DNA of 13,131 nt from Candidatus Eiseniibacteriota bacterium (GCA_023132135.1 JAGLYR010000111.1:1-13131); one strand, 5' to 3'. Positions 5,644 to 13,094 are shown, counted from the stretch's first letter. Numbers and translations are program-made. The notes: generated from the letters alone by a model not told the origin.

Positions 5644-7988
5644 ATCACCGGCGAGATGCCGGTGGAATACTCCTCGCTGTTCTCCTCTCGCTGGTTCTGG
5701 GAGTGCACCCCTCATCGGGCGGCTCGATTCTCTCGGGCCGCATCATTGACGCGGAGACAAACAAGCCGGTTTCTGATTGCTACGGCTACGTGGAGGGTGA
5801 AGGGTGGGCCTTCGTGACAGACAAAGAGGGCCGCTTCGCTATCCAAATCAGCAATCTTCCCGCGTTCATCAAGACACGGCATGTTGCCTACCGCGAACTG
5901 ATCTACACGATCCAGGACGAAGGTGACCTGGACCAGGAGATCGTGCTCCGGATCGTCCCCGGTTCCTACGTCCTCGAGCCGGTTCAGGTTACTGAAAGCC
6001 GTTTCCGGATGGATCCTGAACGGACGCCTGCACCACTCTCGGTCATTTCTCGAGAACAGATTTCCCATGAGAGCCCAATCAATGTCGGTCAGCTTCTTAC
6101 ACAAGTGCCCGGCGTGGAGTTGGAAAAGACAGGCCCGTGGTCTGCTCGACCTGTTATCCGGGGGCTGGGGGGGGACCGGGTGCTGGTGCTGGTGGACGGG
6201 CACCGCCTCAACCAGCCGAGGGGGCACGGGGCCCAACCGTCCCTCGTAGATATCGAGTCGGTGGAGCGGGTTGAGATTCTCCGCGGGAGTGCTTCGGCTC
6301 TCTATGGCTCGGAAGCGATGGGCGGGGTCATCAACATCGTGACGAAGAGTGGGCGGGGTCACGACGCGCACTCGGGATTCGGTGGGGGGATCAACCTCAT
6401 CGGGCGGACCGCGGACGAACAACTGTACGGCCGTCTCGACCTTCACGGCCGCACCGGACCGCTGAGCTTCGAGGTTGGAGTCAGTGGGCGTTCAGTGAAC
6501 GAACTCAGGACACCCGAGGGGGCGGTTCCCAACAGTGACTTCAGCGACCTGAGCGCGGACGCGGCGGTGCGCCTTCGCATCGGCGATCGCCACAGGTTCC
6601 GCATCTCTCTTCAACACTATCGTGCTGAAGACATTGGCATCCCGGCTTTCAACACTGCTGATCTGGGCAGTGGGCGGTTTCCCTTCAAAGAGCGGGAGTT
6701 CCTGGAAGCATCCTACACGCTGGAGAACGTCAGAAAGTGGCTGCCCAAGGTAGGAGCCAGTGTCTACCGGCAGGGAATCAACTCTCGCTTTGAAGAGAAC
6801 CGTGTTGACTCCCTGTTCTTTGGCGTCGGACTGGGGAAGCGTTTCATCGGGTGGCGTGTTCTCGACGAGGACAGGCATTCGGATCTCGAAACGCTCGGGG
6901 AGCGGGTCGAGGCAGTCTGCATTGCTGCGGATGCGCTCCTTGTCACGCTCGGGATCGAGAACGTGGAAGACGAAGTCGGCGGTCCCAATTCGAGCCACGA
7001 AGTCCAGCTCACGCCGGACGGCGCCGTTCGCTACGACGGGGGCGTGGTCGAGGGCGCCGCGATGCCGGACGCGGTGCGGGAGGTTCGCTCCGCGTTCCTG
7101 CAGAGCGAGCTGCAAATCCGCTCTCTGCTTCTCCTCACATTGGGCGGTCGCTACGACTGGGCGAGGACCAGGACGGACCTGACCGAGGGAAGTCCGGTCG
7201 ATCCCGGGGAGTTGCAGGACGAGCGGCTGAGCGTGAAGCTGGGCGCGAAGGTAGACGTGACGAAATGGCTGGGGCTCACGGGCGCGCTTGGAACCGGCTT
7301 CAAGATCCCGTCGCTCCAGGAGCGCTACTACAACGGGACGGTGCACGGGGGTTTGATGCTCTTCGGGAACGAGGACCTCGTGAGCGAGAAAACCCTGACG
7401 GCGGATCTTGGAGCGCGCCTGACGCTGAACCATCTCAGAGGCAGGGCGGATCTGTTCCGAACCTGGGCCGATGATCTCATCACTGTGCAGTACCTCACGC
7501 TCCTCTTCGGCAGGCCTCGGTTTCAGTACTTCAACGTGGACAAGGCGATTATCGAGGGTTTTGAGACGGAGCTCACGTGGAATCCGCACCGGCGCCTGGA
7601 GGTGAGCGCAGCGCTGGCCTGGCTCAGAGGAGACGACGTCAGCAACGCGGCGTTCAACGAGGGTGAGCGGACGCCTCTCCCGTCCATGCCTCCGGTCAAG
7701 TGCGTACTGCGGTTGACGTATCGTCGGCCCGTCGGCTGGGGAGCTCTTTCGAACCTGTGGATCGAGCCGCGGGCCCGGATTGTCGGCGACCGCAAGCGGG
7801 TGGCGGTCAACGAACCGGCCTCGCCCGGTTTCACAGTGTATGACGTCCGCGTGGGCATGGAGGTTGGCAGCTCGCTCGAGGTCACACTAGCGGTGGAGAA
7901 CGCAACCAACAAGCTGTACCGGGAACCGCTGTCCTTTGTCACGGAAGCGGAACGGAACTTCGTGGTGGGTGTGCGGAGCAAGTTCTAG
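5628..7988 (+). CDS. TonB-dependent outer-membrane receptor, heme-receptor-like
   Basis: The product from ATG 5628 is 786 residues. It has a signal peptide (MASFCYHRRDAGG, then LLAVLLSLVLG), a carboxypeptidase-regulatory-like domain (about 34-115), a TonB-box-like VQVTES, a plug (about 125-242: RGLGGDRVLVLVDGHRLNQP, SALYGSEAMGG, INIVTK) and a barrel ending in F786. In the barrel, FKIP (558-561) and NEDL (581-584) sit where heme receptors have FRAP and NPNL boxes, with H573 between them, the position of the conserved heme-binding His in HemR/HmuR-type proteins. That favours heme or hemoprotein uptake, but BtuB-like or siderophore receptors share the plug features. The start is ambiguous: ATG 5610 is also in frame, but only 5628 has a plausible GGGAG (5615-5619). 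Both lie inside the terminator-like hairpin. Upstream is the chelatase operon; downstream is a 65-bp gap to a secreted protein. Confidence 0.93.
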   Translation: MASFCYHRRDAGGILLAVLLSLVLGVHPSSGGSILSGRIIDAETNKPVSDCYGYVEGEGWAFVTDKEGRFAIQISNLPAFIKTRHVAYRELIYTIQDEGDLDQEIVLRIVPGSYVLEPVQVTESRFRMDPERTPAPLSVISREQISHESPINVGQLLTQVPGVELEKTGPWSARPVIRGLGGDRVLVLVDGHRLNQPRGHGAQPSLVDIESVERVEILRGSASALYGSEAMGGVINIVTKSGRGHDAHSGFGGGINLIGRTADEQLYGRLDLHGRTGPLSFEVGVSGRSVNELRTPEGAVPNSDFSDLSADAAVRLRIGDRHRFRISLQHYRAEDIGIPAFNTADLGSGRFPFKEREFLEASYTLENVRKWLPKVGASVYRQGINSRFEENRVDSLFFGVGLGKRFIGWRVLDEDRHSDLETLGERVEAVCIAADALLVTLGIENVEDEVGGPNSSHEVQLTPDGAVRYDGGVVEGAAMPDAVREVRSAFLQSELQIRSLLLLTLGGRYDWARTRTDLTEGSPVDPGELQDERLSVKLGAKVDVTKWLGLTGALGTGFKIPSLQERYYNGTVHGGLMLFGNEDLVSEKTLTADLGARLTLNHLRGRADLFRTWADDLITVQYLTLLFGRPRFQYFNVDKAIIEGFETELTWNPHRRLEVSAALAWLRGDDVSNAAFNEGERTPLPSMPPVKCVLRLTYRRPVGWGALSNLWIEPRARIVGDRKRVAVNEPASPGFTVYDVRVGMEVGSSLEVTLAVENATNKLYREPLSFVTEAERNFVVGVRSKF

Positions 7989-7994
7989 CCTGCA

Positions 7995-8042
7995 TTTCTC
8001 ACCGGTCCTCTGTTGCGGCTCGGGCTGCGGCGGGGTGAGAAA
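7995..8042 (+). promoter_or_regulatory. Stem-loop touching the next ribosome-binding site
   Basis: TTTCTCACC (7995-8003) pairs perfectly with GGTGAGAAA (8034-8042) around a 30-base GC-rich loop. The last two bases overlap AAGGAG (8041-8046), the ribosome-binding site of the gene at 8054. No T-tract follows, so it is not an obvious terminator for the receptor gene. Confidence 0.45.
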
Positions 8043-8053
8043 GGAGAAGAGCA

Positions 8054-10009
8054 ATGCGTAGACGTTTGTTGTGCATCGGGGCGGCCGTTGTGCTCCACAT
8101 CGTATCTGTTGCGCAAAGCGGAGCGGCACAGGATCTGTTGCCCTCGCCCTTCGCCGGGCGCAGCCTCTTCATAGACGAGAGATTCACACTCAGGCCGGGA
8201 CTACTCCGAAGCGGACAGGTGGACATCCCGGTATCCAGAGACACTTCGCCCGGCACGCTCGTCGATTCCACGTACTACGATCTTCAGGACATGGGTGGGC
8301 TGGGAAAACGCATCGTGGTCGCGCCGAACGGGGAAGTTCACCTGTCCTACCAGAACGGCTTCTGCTATCTCGCGCCCAATGGCTGCCCTCCGGATCCGAA
8401 TGAGCCGGATCCCTTCCCGAAGCGCGCCATGGGCTACGCCGGACATGCGGGGGGTTCGTGGTATTTCCCGGGGAAGGTGACGGACCCGGATCTCCCTCAG
8501 TGCTGTGCTTCCCCCGACGATCTGGGCGGCTATGGCGCTATTGCACTTACCCCGGACGGACGTGCGGCGATTGCGCAGCACATGAATCAGGACGGTTGTG
8601 ACCGGCGGGGCGATGTGTACGTGGACTCGGGCGTGGGTACCGGCGACTGGGAGGCCTATCTCGGGGAGATCACACCTGAGAGCTACATGTTTCCGCAGTT
8701 GGTTGCGAACCCGAATGGTTCCTTCACCATGCTCGGTGAAGTTCCGCGTGGCGGGGAGCACGGCGGGACGTTTGATGTCCGGGTTGCCTATCTGGGAGAG
8801 GAGGGCCAGGAAATTGACTGCCAGACCATCTACTGGCAGTTCGGGTCTTGGCGGAGCATCATCGACCTTGGCCTCTTCATCGGTGAAACGCCGGAGTTCC
8901 CTTCGATTGCAGGTGGGTCCGACGGAAGGGTCGCCGTCGCCGTTGTAGATAACGGAGGAAACGTGTACCTGGTCGAATCCTCCGACGGCACGTTCGATCC
9001 GGGAACCACCGCGCTGACCAACATCACCAACTACAGCCCGGACGGGATTACCGATCCCGATTCGACCTCGTGCGAGTACCGGCCATTCGTGCAGTGTGAC
9101 GTCGCGTACAACGACACGGTTCCCCACGTTGTCTGGTGCGAAATGCAGGCGCGGAAGGAAGGAGACAGCTTCTACCTGATCGACTACCGGAGCAAAGTCA
9201 AACACTGGTCGCCGGAGACCGGCGTGGAAACGGTCTATCAGATTCCCCCAGGCGTGGCGGATCTATACGACGAACCCTACCTCGGTCTGCCTGGATACTA
9301 TCCCGGTTTCAACACGGCGACCGTCGACTGGCCCCAGGTGGGCTTTTCGGACGACGGCGCCCGCACATACGTCGTCTGGGTTGGATTCAATGACACAGAC
9401 GTGGATACCTCGGTCCACGCCGGGTTGCCGGGCATCGTCCTGGGGGTTGGATTCGGAGATCTGTACTTCGCCCGCTCGGATGGACGTGGATGGATGGAGC
9501 CGGAGAACATCACGGACTCACCCGACCGGGACGATCGCTACCCGTCCCTGGCGGTTTTGAACCCGGACGGCCTCGCTCACATCGTTTACCAGACCTCCGC
9601 AGCGGCCGCCGCAGGCGGCTCGATCATCGGCGACCGCGACGAGGAGCCGCTGGATCTCCACTATATCCTCTACCACGAGTTCCAAACGGGCTACTACGGA
9701 ACCGTGGCGAGGGAGGAAACAGCGGGGCTTCCCTTCTCTGCGCTCCGGTGCTACCCGAATCCAGGTCGATCCTCGGTGCACTTCTCCGTCGGCGTCGATG
9801 TGGGGGGAAGAATCGACGTGAGCATCTTCGACGTGACCGGCCGGCGAGTGGCAGAGGTTACGGCGGTGAAGCAGGCCGGAGGAATCCTCGATATCGAGTG
9901 GAATGGTCGGGGAGATGGTGGTTCGGCGGTGGCAAGCGGCGTCTACTTCGCCGCGCTGGCGGTGGATGGTGTTCCGCAGGGAGTTCAGCGGTTTGTGCTT
10001 GTGCGGTAA
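8054..10009 (+). CDS. Secreted beta-propeller protein with FlgD/T9SS-like tail
   Basis: The product is 651 residues with a signal peptide ending near GAAQ26. No named family is recognised, but seven short motifs recur at about residues 89 (VAPNGEVHLSY), 164 (ALTPDGRAAIA), 217 (VANPNGSFTML), 286 (AGGSDGRVAVAV), 348 (CDVAYNDTVPHVVW), 430 (GFSDDGARTYVVW) and 500 (AVLNPDGLAHIVY). The 53-82 residue spacing and pattern fit a seven-bladed sialidase/BNR-like beta-propeller. Sialidase catalytic residues could not be assigned. The last ~90 residues, from YPNPGRSS through FDVTGRRV, GRGDGG and SGVYF to the basic end LVR, form a FlgD-Ig/type IX-sorting-like domain, suggesting surface display or secretion. 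Unusual is the number of Cys in the propeller (among them CC in PQCCASP), possibly disulfides. ATG 8054 has AAGGAG 7 bases upstream. It follows the receptor gene by 65 bp; a functional link is not shown. Confidence 0.86.
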   Translation: MRRRLLCIGAAVVLHIVSVAQSGAAQDLLPSPFAGRSLFIDERFTLRPGLLRSGQVDIPVSRDTSPGTLVDSTYYDLQDMGGLGKRIVVAPNGEVHLSYQNGFCYLAPNGCPPDPNEPDPFPKRAMGYAGHAGGSWYFPGKVTDPDLPQCCASPDDLGGYGAIALTPDGRAAIAQHMNQDGCDRRGDVYVDSGVGTGDWEAYLGEITPESYMFPQLVANPNGSFTMLGEVPRGGEHGGTFDVRVAYLGEEGQEIDCQTIYWQFGSWRSIIDLGLFIGETPEFPSIAGGSDGRVAVAVVDNGGNVYLVESSDGTFDPGTTALTNITNYSPDGITDPDSTSCEYRPFVQCDVAYNDTVPHVVWCEMQARKEGDSFYLIDYRSKVKHWSPETGVETVYQIPPGVADLYDEPYLGLPGYYPGFNTATVDWPQVGFSDDGARTYVVWVGFNDTDVDTSVHAGLPGIVLGVGFGDLYFARSDGRGWMEPENITDSPDRDDRYPSLAVLNPDGLAHIVYQTSAAAAAGGSIIGDRDEEPLDLHYILYHEFQTGYYGTVAREETAGLPFSALRCYPNPGRSSVHFSVGVDVGGRIDVSIFDVTGRRVAEVTAVKQAGGILDIEWNGRGDGGSAVASGVYFAALAVDGVPQGVQRFVLVR

Positions 10010-10080
10010 TCAGGTGCTTCGATTTCCCAATGGGCGAGGCGGCTGTGGAGAGGGGGTGTTGATGAAGCAAAGATAATTGA

Positions 10081-10130
10081 TCTCAGGGGGTGAGACGAAC
10101 CGAGAACCTGGTGCGTGGCAATGCCCACGC
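10081..10130 (+). promoter_or_regulatory. Two stem-loops in the 143-bp gap 10010-10152
   Basis: TCTCA (10081-10085) pairs with TGAGA (10091-10095) around GGGGG, and GCGTGG (10113-10118) pairs with CCACGC (10125-10130) around CAATGC. The second ends 10 bases before the ribosome-binding site at 10141. The rest of the gap contains one AT-rich patch (AAAGATAATTGAT, 10069-10081) but no convincing -35/-10 pair or terminator. Confidence 0.35.
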
Positions 10131-10152
10131 GAGTTGTGAAAGGGGGAAAACG

Positions 10153-10899
10153 ATGCGACGATTCCTGGCAGTATCTACGCTGATCCTGGTCGGTTCTCTG
10201 ACGACCGGAACGGCAAATGCTTGTGTCCTGTACGGGGAACATGTGACCGATGGAACTCTCGACCTCACGTGGTTTGCATGCTACGAAGCGAACGCCTTCG
10301 AGGCGTACACGCTGAATCCGGAGGAGGATCCGTGTTACCCGAATCCCGGCGGGGACGGGTACGTCGGGAAACTGGTGGGTACGTTCGCCGGGCCTCATGC
10401 GCTCGGGTCCACCCTGTCGGGGGATGGAGATCTTGGTGACTACCGTGTGGATGTCTGGATTTGCGTCGGCGCGGGCAATGCGAAGCGCGGGATCCTCTTC
10501 CGTTCGAGCGAGGACTGCTCGATGGGGTACCAGCTTATCCTGGACGCCGGCATGTTCACACTCATGTTCCGGTATGCGGATGGGGGAATGATGCCGATCA
10601 CCATTGCTTCGTGGTCGGCCGGGAACATCCCCGGAGGTATTCCGGCCGTGAACACATGGCACAAGTTCTCCATCGAGGGAATCGGCGACCAGTTCTACGT
10701 GTACTGGGACGACGTTCTTCTGGACGGGTGTCCCGTCACGCACGGCGAGATCGCCAGTGGGTACTTCGGTCTGTACCTTTTCTCTGCGGAGCCTACGGAC
10801 ATCACGCTGATTGCTGACGACATTGTCGCAAGCGACTTCGATCCGTCCGCGGTGGATCAGTCAACTTGGGGCGCCATCAAGAGGATGTACGTGAGGTAG
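10153..10899 (+). CDS. Secreted Cys-rich concanavalin/LamG-like protein
   Basis: The product is 248 residues. It has a signal peptide of 23 residues (ANA before C24) with a signal-peptidase I-type site; the -2 Asn makes a lipobox unlikely. The mature protein is beta-rich, and stretches such as YRVDVWICVG, RGILFRSSED, GYQLILDAG, NTWHKFSIEGIGDQFYVYWD and SGYFGLYLF match the strand pattern of LamG/concanavalin-like or DUF1080-type jelly-roll domains, which often bind glycans. No catalytic residues can be named. Several Cys residues follow the signal (in FACYEAN, DPCYPNP, WICVG, EDCSMGY, DGCPV), suggesting disulfides outside the cytosol. Unlike its two neighbours it lacks a FlgD/T9SS-like domain and ends in the short tail STWGAIKRMYVR. 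ATG 10153 has AGGGGG 6 bases upstream; earlier in-frame codons would add residues before the signal peptide. Binding partner unknown. Confidence 0.82.
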   Translation: MRRFLAVSTLILVGSLTTGTANACVLYGEHVTDGTLDLTWFACYEANAFEAYTLNPEEDPCYPNPGGDGYVGKLVGTFAGPHALGSTLSGDGDLGDYRVDVWICVGAGNAKRGILFRSSEDCSMGYQLILDAGMFTLMFRYADGGMMPITIASWSAGNIPGGIPAVNTWHKFSIEGIGDQFYVYWDDVLLDGCPVTHGEIASGYFGLYLFSAEPTDITLIADDIVASDFDPSAVDQSTWGAIKRMYVR

Positions 10900-10910
10900 G
10901 AAACCGAAAG

Positions 10911-11013
10911 GGCCGCGCTCGCGGCCTTCGGGAGCGGTCGCCGGCGATCTCGAGAGTCGAGGCCGGCCGACCAGGGGACGGGGCGGCTGCTTGCCCCTGC
11001 GCTGCCCGTCCCC
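10911..11013 (+). repeat. Cluster of GC-rich palindromes between genes
   Basis: Within the 288-bp gap 10900-11187, five inverted repeats follow one another: GGCCGC/GCGGCC around GCTC (10911-10926), TCGCCGGCGA (10938-10947), TCTCGAGA (10948-10955), GGCCGGCC (10961-10968) and GGGGACGGG/CCCGTCCCC (10974-10982 with 11005-11013). The first and last are hairpin-like and could terminate or protect transcripts, though neither has a T-tract. No reading frame here looks coding: there is no credible start with a ribosome-binding site. Confidence 0.5.
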
Positions 11014-11076
11014 GGCTCCTTTGCAGGAGGTTCAGATCCGTCCGCTGTCGCACGGGAGGCCGGCCCGCGGGTGCGA

Positions 11077-11105
11077 TGGACTTCGACATGGGTTTGTGAT
11101 AAAAT
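11077..11105 (+). promoter_or_regulatory. Candidate extended -10 promoter for the beta-helix gene
   Basis: TGGACT (11077-11082), 17 bases, then TGA-TAAAAT (11097-11105), giving a sigma-70-like -35, ideal spacing and an extended -10 TGn. The patch is markedly AT-rich against its surroundings. Transcription from about 11112 would give a leader of roughly 75 bases before ATG 11188. It follows the palindrome cluster, consistent with a transcription-unit boundary. Confidence 0.5.
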
Positions 11106-11155
11106 GTGAAGCGTAAGGCGATTCTTCACTGTGCAACGAACCTGCGTTCAACCAA

Positions 11156-11171
11156 CCTGCTCCACTGCAGG
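11156..11171 (+). promoter_or_regulatory. Stem-loop overlapping the beta-helix gene's binding site
   Basis: CCTGC (11156-11160) pairs with GCAGG (11167-11171) around TCCACT. The 3' arm runs into the purine-rich AGGAGGGAGGG (11169-11179), the Shine-Dalgarno region 8 bases before ATG 11188, so folding could partly hide it. A second upstream CCTGC (11141-11145) could pair alternatively. Confidence 0.35.
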
Positions 11172-11187
11172 AGGGAGGGCAGTAGCA

Positions 11188-13011
11188 ATGAAGGCCGGAA
11201 GAGCTTGTGTCATGCTCGTTTCACTTCTCCTGGTTATCGCAACATCTTCTCCCGCCTTGGCCCAGCTCACGGGAATCAAGTACATCGGCGGTCAGTCGCC
11301 CGATTACTCGACAGTTGAGGAAGCGATTGATGATCTGAATGCCCAGGGTGTAGGCGAGGGCGGTGTGACCTTCCTCATACGCGACGGCGTGTACGAGGAA
11401 AACGAGAACCTGATGATCTCGGGAGTCAGCGCGACCGCTGAGAACCCTGTCATTTTCCGGCCCGACGTGGATGCAACGGCGGAGATCAGATTCACGCTGA
11501 CGGGCGCGCAGCACTTCGGGATCAGACTCCACGATTCCGACCACGTCTGTTTTAACGGCGCGCCCTACCAGGGCAGGGCCGAAAGCAGGAACCTGACGAT
11601 CAACGCCTGGCGGATCAACGACGAGGACATCTTCACTATCTGGATTTCCAATGGGTCGGACCATTGCAGCCTGGAGAACCTGATTGTCTTCAACGAAGAC
11701 ACGTCGGACAGGACCGGCTGGTCAATGCCCGTGTACCTTTCGACCTACGGGGTGACCTCTCCGGAAGTGGGCATGGATGCGATCGGTGTCTCGAACTGTG
11801 AGCTTGTCGGCGGATCCACCTACGGGCTGTTCATGGACGGCGATCCCGGGATTCAACTCACCAACTTCCAGATCGTGGGCAACGACATCCACGACTTCGC
11901 AAGGTACGGCATTCACGTGCTCACTGACGTCATCGACTGCAATATCGAGGGGAACGAGGTCTACCAGACGTTTGAGGGCAGGAGTTCGGTGTATGGCATT
12001 CGGGCGGGTTCATCCAGCTGCAGTGGCCTTCGGATCCATCACAACTACATCCACGACCTCATGCACGAACCTCCCGCAAAGCCCTATGGTATATTCATGA
12101 CCAGCAATTGCCATGACAACCTTGTCTACAACAACATCATCCACCTGCTGCCCGCGCCCACCGCCAATAAGGCGTACGGGATCTACTGCTCGTCGGGCGA
12201 TTACGCGAACAACCGCTTCTACTACAACACGATCTATCTCGGCGGCACAAGCACCATTGATCGGGATTCCTACTGCCTCTACGTGTACAAGGATGCAAGC
12301 GACGACGTCCTGAAGAATAACATCCTGATCAACGACAGAACCGGCGGTAACGGGAAGCACTACGCCATTCGCATGAAAGCCATCACGTTTGCAGAGAGCG
12401 ACTACAACTTCCTTACGGTCACTTCCGACGACCCGCTGGACAATTGCTTCGTCGCGCGCATCGGGAGCGTGGACTACAATACCCTGGCGGACTTGCAAGG
12501 GGCGCCGGGATATACGCCGCGAGACCGGAACTCGCTCTCGGGTGACCCGGACTTGATCTACCCGGATCTCCATCTGAATGAAGCGAGTGGTTGCATCGGG
12601 AAGGCCACACCCATTGCGCTCATTTCGACGGACTTCGACTACGAAGAGCGGGATGCGGTGACCCCGGATATGGGGGCCGACGAGTTCCACGAGCTGTCGG
12701 ACGTGTCGGACGTCGATGCGGCGAGGGCACAGCTTCCGAGGCTTCTGTGGAACAGCCCGAATCCGTTTGGCGCGAGAGTTACGATCTCGTATGAAATGCC
12801 GGAGGAGGCGAGAATAGAGCTGGCGGTCTACGACGTCCACGGTCGGTTGGTTCGGAATCTTGAGACGGGTAGCAGACTGCCGGGCCGGCACCTCATTCAG
12901 TGGGATGGAAGAGGAGAAGACGGCAGGGCCCTCCCGAGCGGTGTCTATTTCTGCCGTCTGGAGATTGAGGGCCGGTTGGTGGAGACGAGGAAGCTGGCTC
13001 TGCTCAGATGA
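11188..13011 (+). CDS. Secreted parallel beta-helix protein with FlgD/T9SS-like tail
   Basis: The product is 607 residues with a signal peptide ending near ALAQ26. After a pectate-lyase-like start (STVEEAIDDLNAQG, TFLIRDGVYEEN) come right-handed parallel beta-helix rungs, about residues 130-430, with recurring Asn-hydrophobic turns: NLIVFNE, NFQIVGNDIHD, NIEGNEVYQ, RIHHNYIHD, LVYNNIIHL, RFYYNTIYL, VLKNNILIND. The helix closes with the TPDMGADEF motif frequent in such proteins. A linker (LSDVSDVDAARAQ) leads to a ~90-residue FlgD-Ig/type IX-sorting-like domain: NSPNPFGARVTISY (from N522), YDVHGRLVRNL, IQWDGRGEDG, SGVYFCRL, ending LALLR. It is probably secreted or cell-surface. Beta-helices often bind or cleave polysaccharides, but no catalytic site could be assigned. 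ATG 11188 fits the purine-rich ribosome-binding site and the signal peptide; in-frame codons upstream lack both. A promoter candidate lies at 11077-11105. Confidence 0.92.
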   Translation: MKAGRACVMLVSLLLVIATSSPALAQLTGIKYIGGQSPDYSTVEEAIDDLNAQGVGEGGVTFLIRDGVYEENENLMISGVSATAENPVIFRPDVDATAEIRFTLTGAQHFGIRLHDSDHVCFNGAPYQGRAESRNLTINAWRINDEDIFTIWISNGSDHCSLENLIVFNEDTSDRTGWSMPVYLSTYGVTSPEVGMDAIGVSNCELVGGSTYGLFMDGDPGIQLTNFQIVGNDIHDFARYGIHVLTDVIDCNIEGNEVYQTFEGRSSVYGIRAGSSSCSGLRIHHNYIHDLMHEPPAKPYGIFMTSNCHDNLVYNNIIHLLPAPTANKAYGIYCSSGDYANNRFYYNTIYLGGTSTIDRDSYCLYVYKDASDDVLKNNILINDRTGGNGKHYAIRMKAITFAESDYNFLTVTSDDPLDNCFVARIGSVDYNTLADLQGAPGYTPRDRNSLSGDPDLIYPDLHLNEASGCIGKATPIALISTDFDYEERDAVTPDMGADEFHELSDVSDVDAARAQLPRLLWNSPNPFGARVTISYEMPEEARIELAVYDVHGRLVRNLETGSRLPGRHLIQWDGRGEDGRALPSGVYFCRLEIEGRLVETRKLALLR

Positions 13012-13066
13012 GAACGCGTGGCGGCATGAACACGGTGTCGGGTGGAAGGTTCGGAAACGGTGGTAC

Positions 13067-13094
13067 GTGCCCGGTGCCCCGTGCTTCGTGCAAG
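13067..13094 (+). repeat. Four GTGCNNN units at exact 7-base spacing
   Basis: GTGC occurs at 13067, 13074, 13081 and 13088, giving GTGCCCG, GTGCCCC, GTGCTTC, GTGCAAG. It lies in the 120-bp non-coding tail 13012-13131, which otherwise shows only a weak stem-loop (GGTGCCC 13073-13079 with GGGCATC 13100-13106) and no credible gene start. Confidence 0.45.

Noticed and set aside
6492-7589. Long open frame on the - strand opposite the second receptor gene
   Set aside because: It lies wholly antisense to a clear TonB receptor. The translation is rich in Arg, Pro and His with no domain pattern, as expected from GC-rich shadow frames.
8201-9205. Long open frame on the - strand opposite the propeller gene
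   Set aside because: Antisense shadow of a well-supported secreted protein; no recognisable fold or motif.
10069-10081. AAAGATAATTGAT as a Fur box or -10 promoter
   Set aside because: Only one partial half-site resembles the Fur consensus, and no -35-like hexamer occurs 16-18 bases upstream of GATAAT.
11131-11187. Earlier in-frame start for the beta-helix protein
   Set aside because: It would put non-hydrophobic residues before the signal peptide and read through the ribosome-binding site of ATG 11188.
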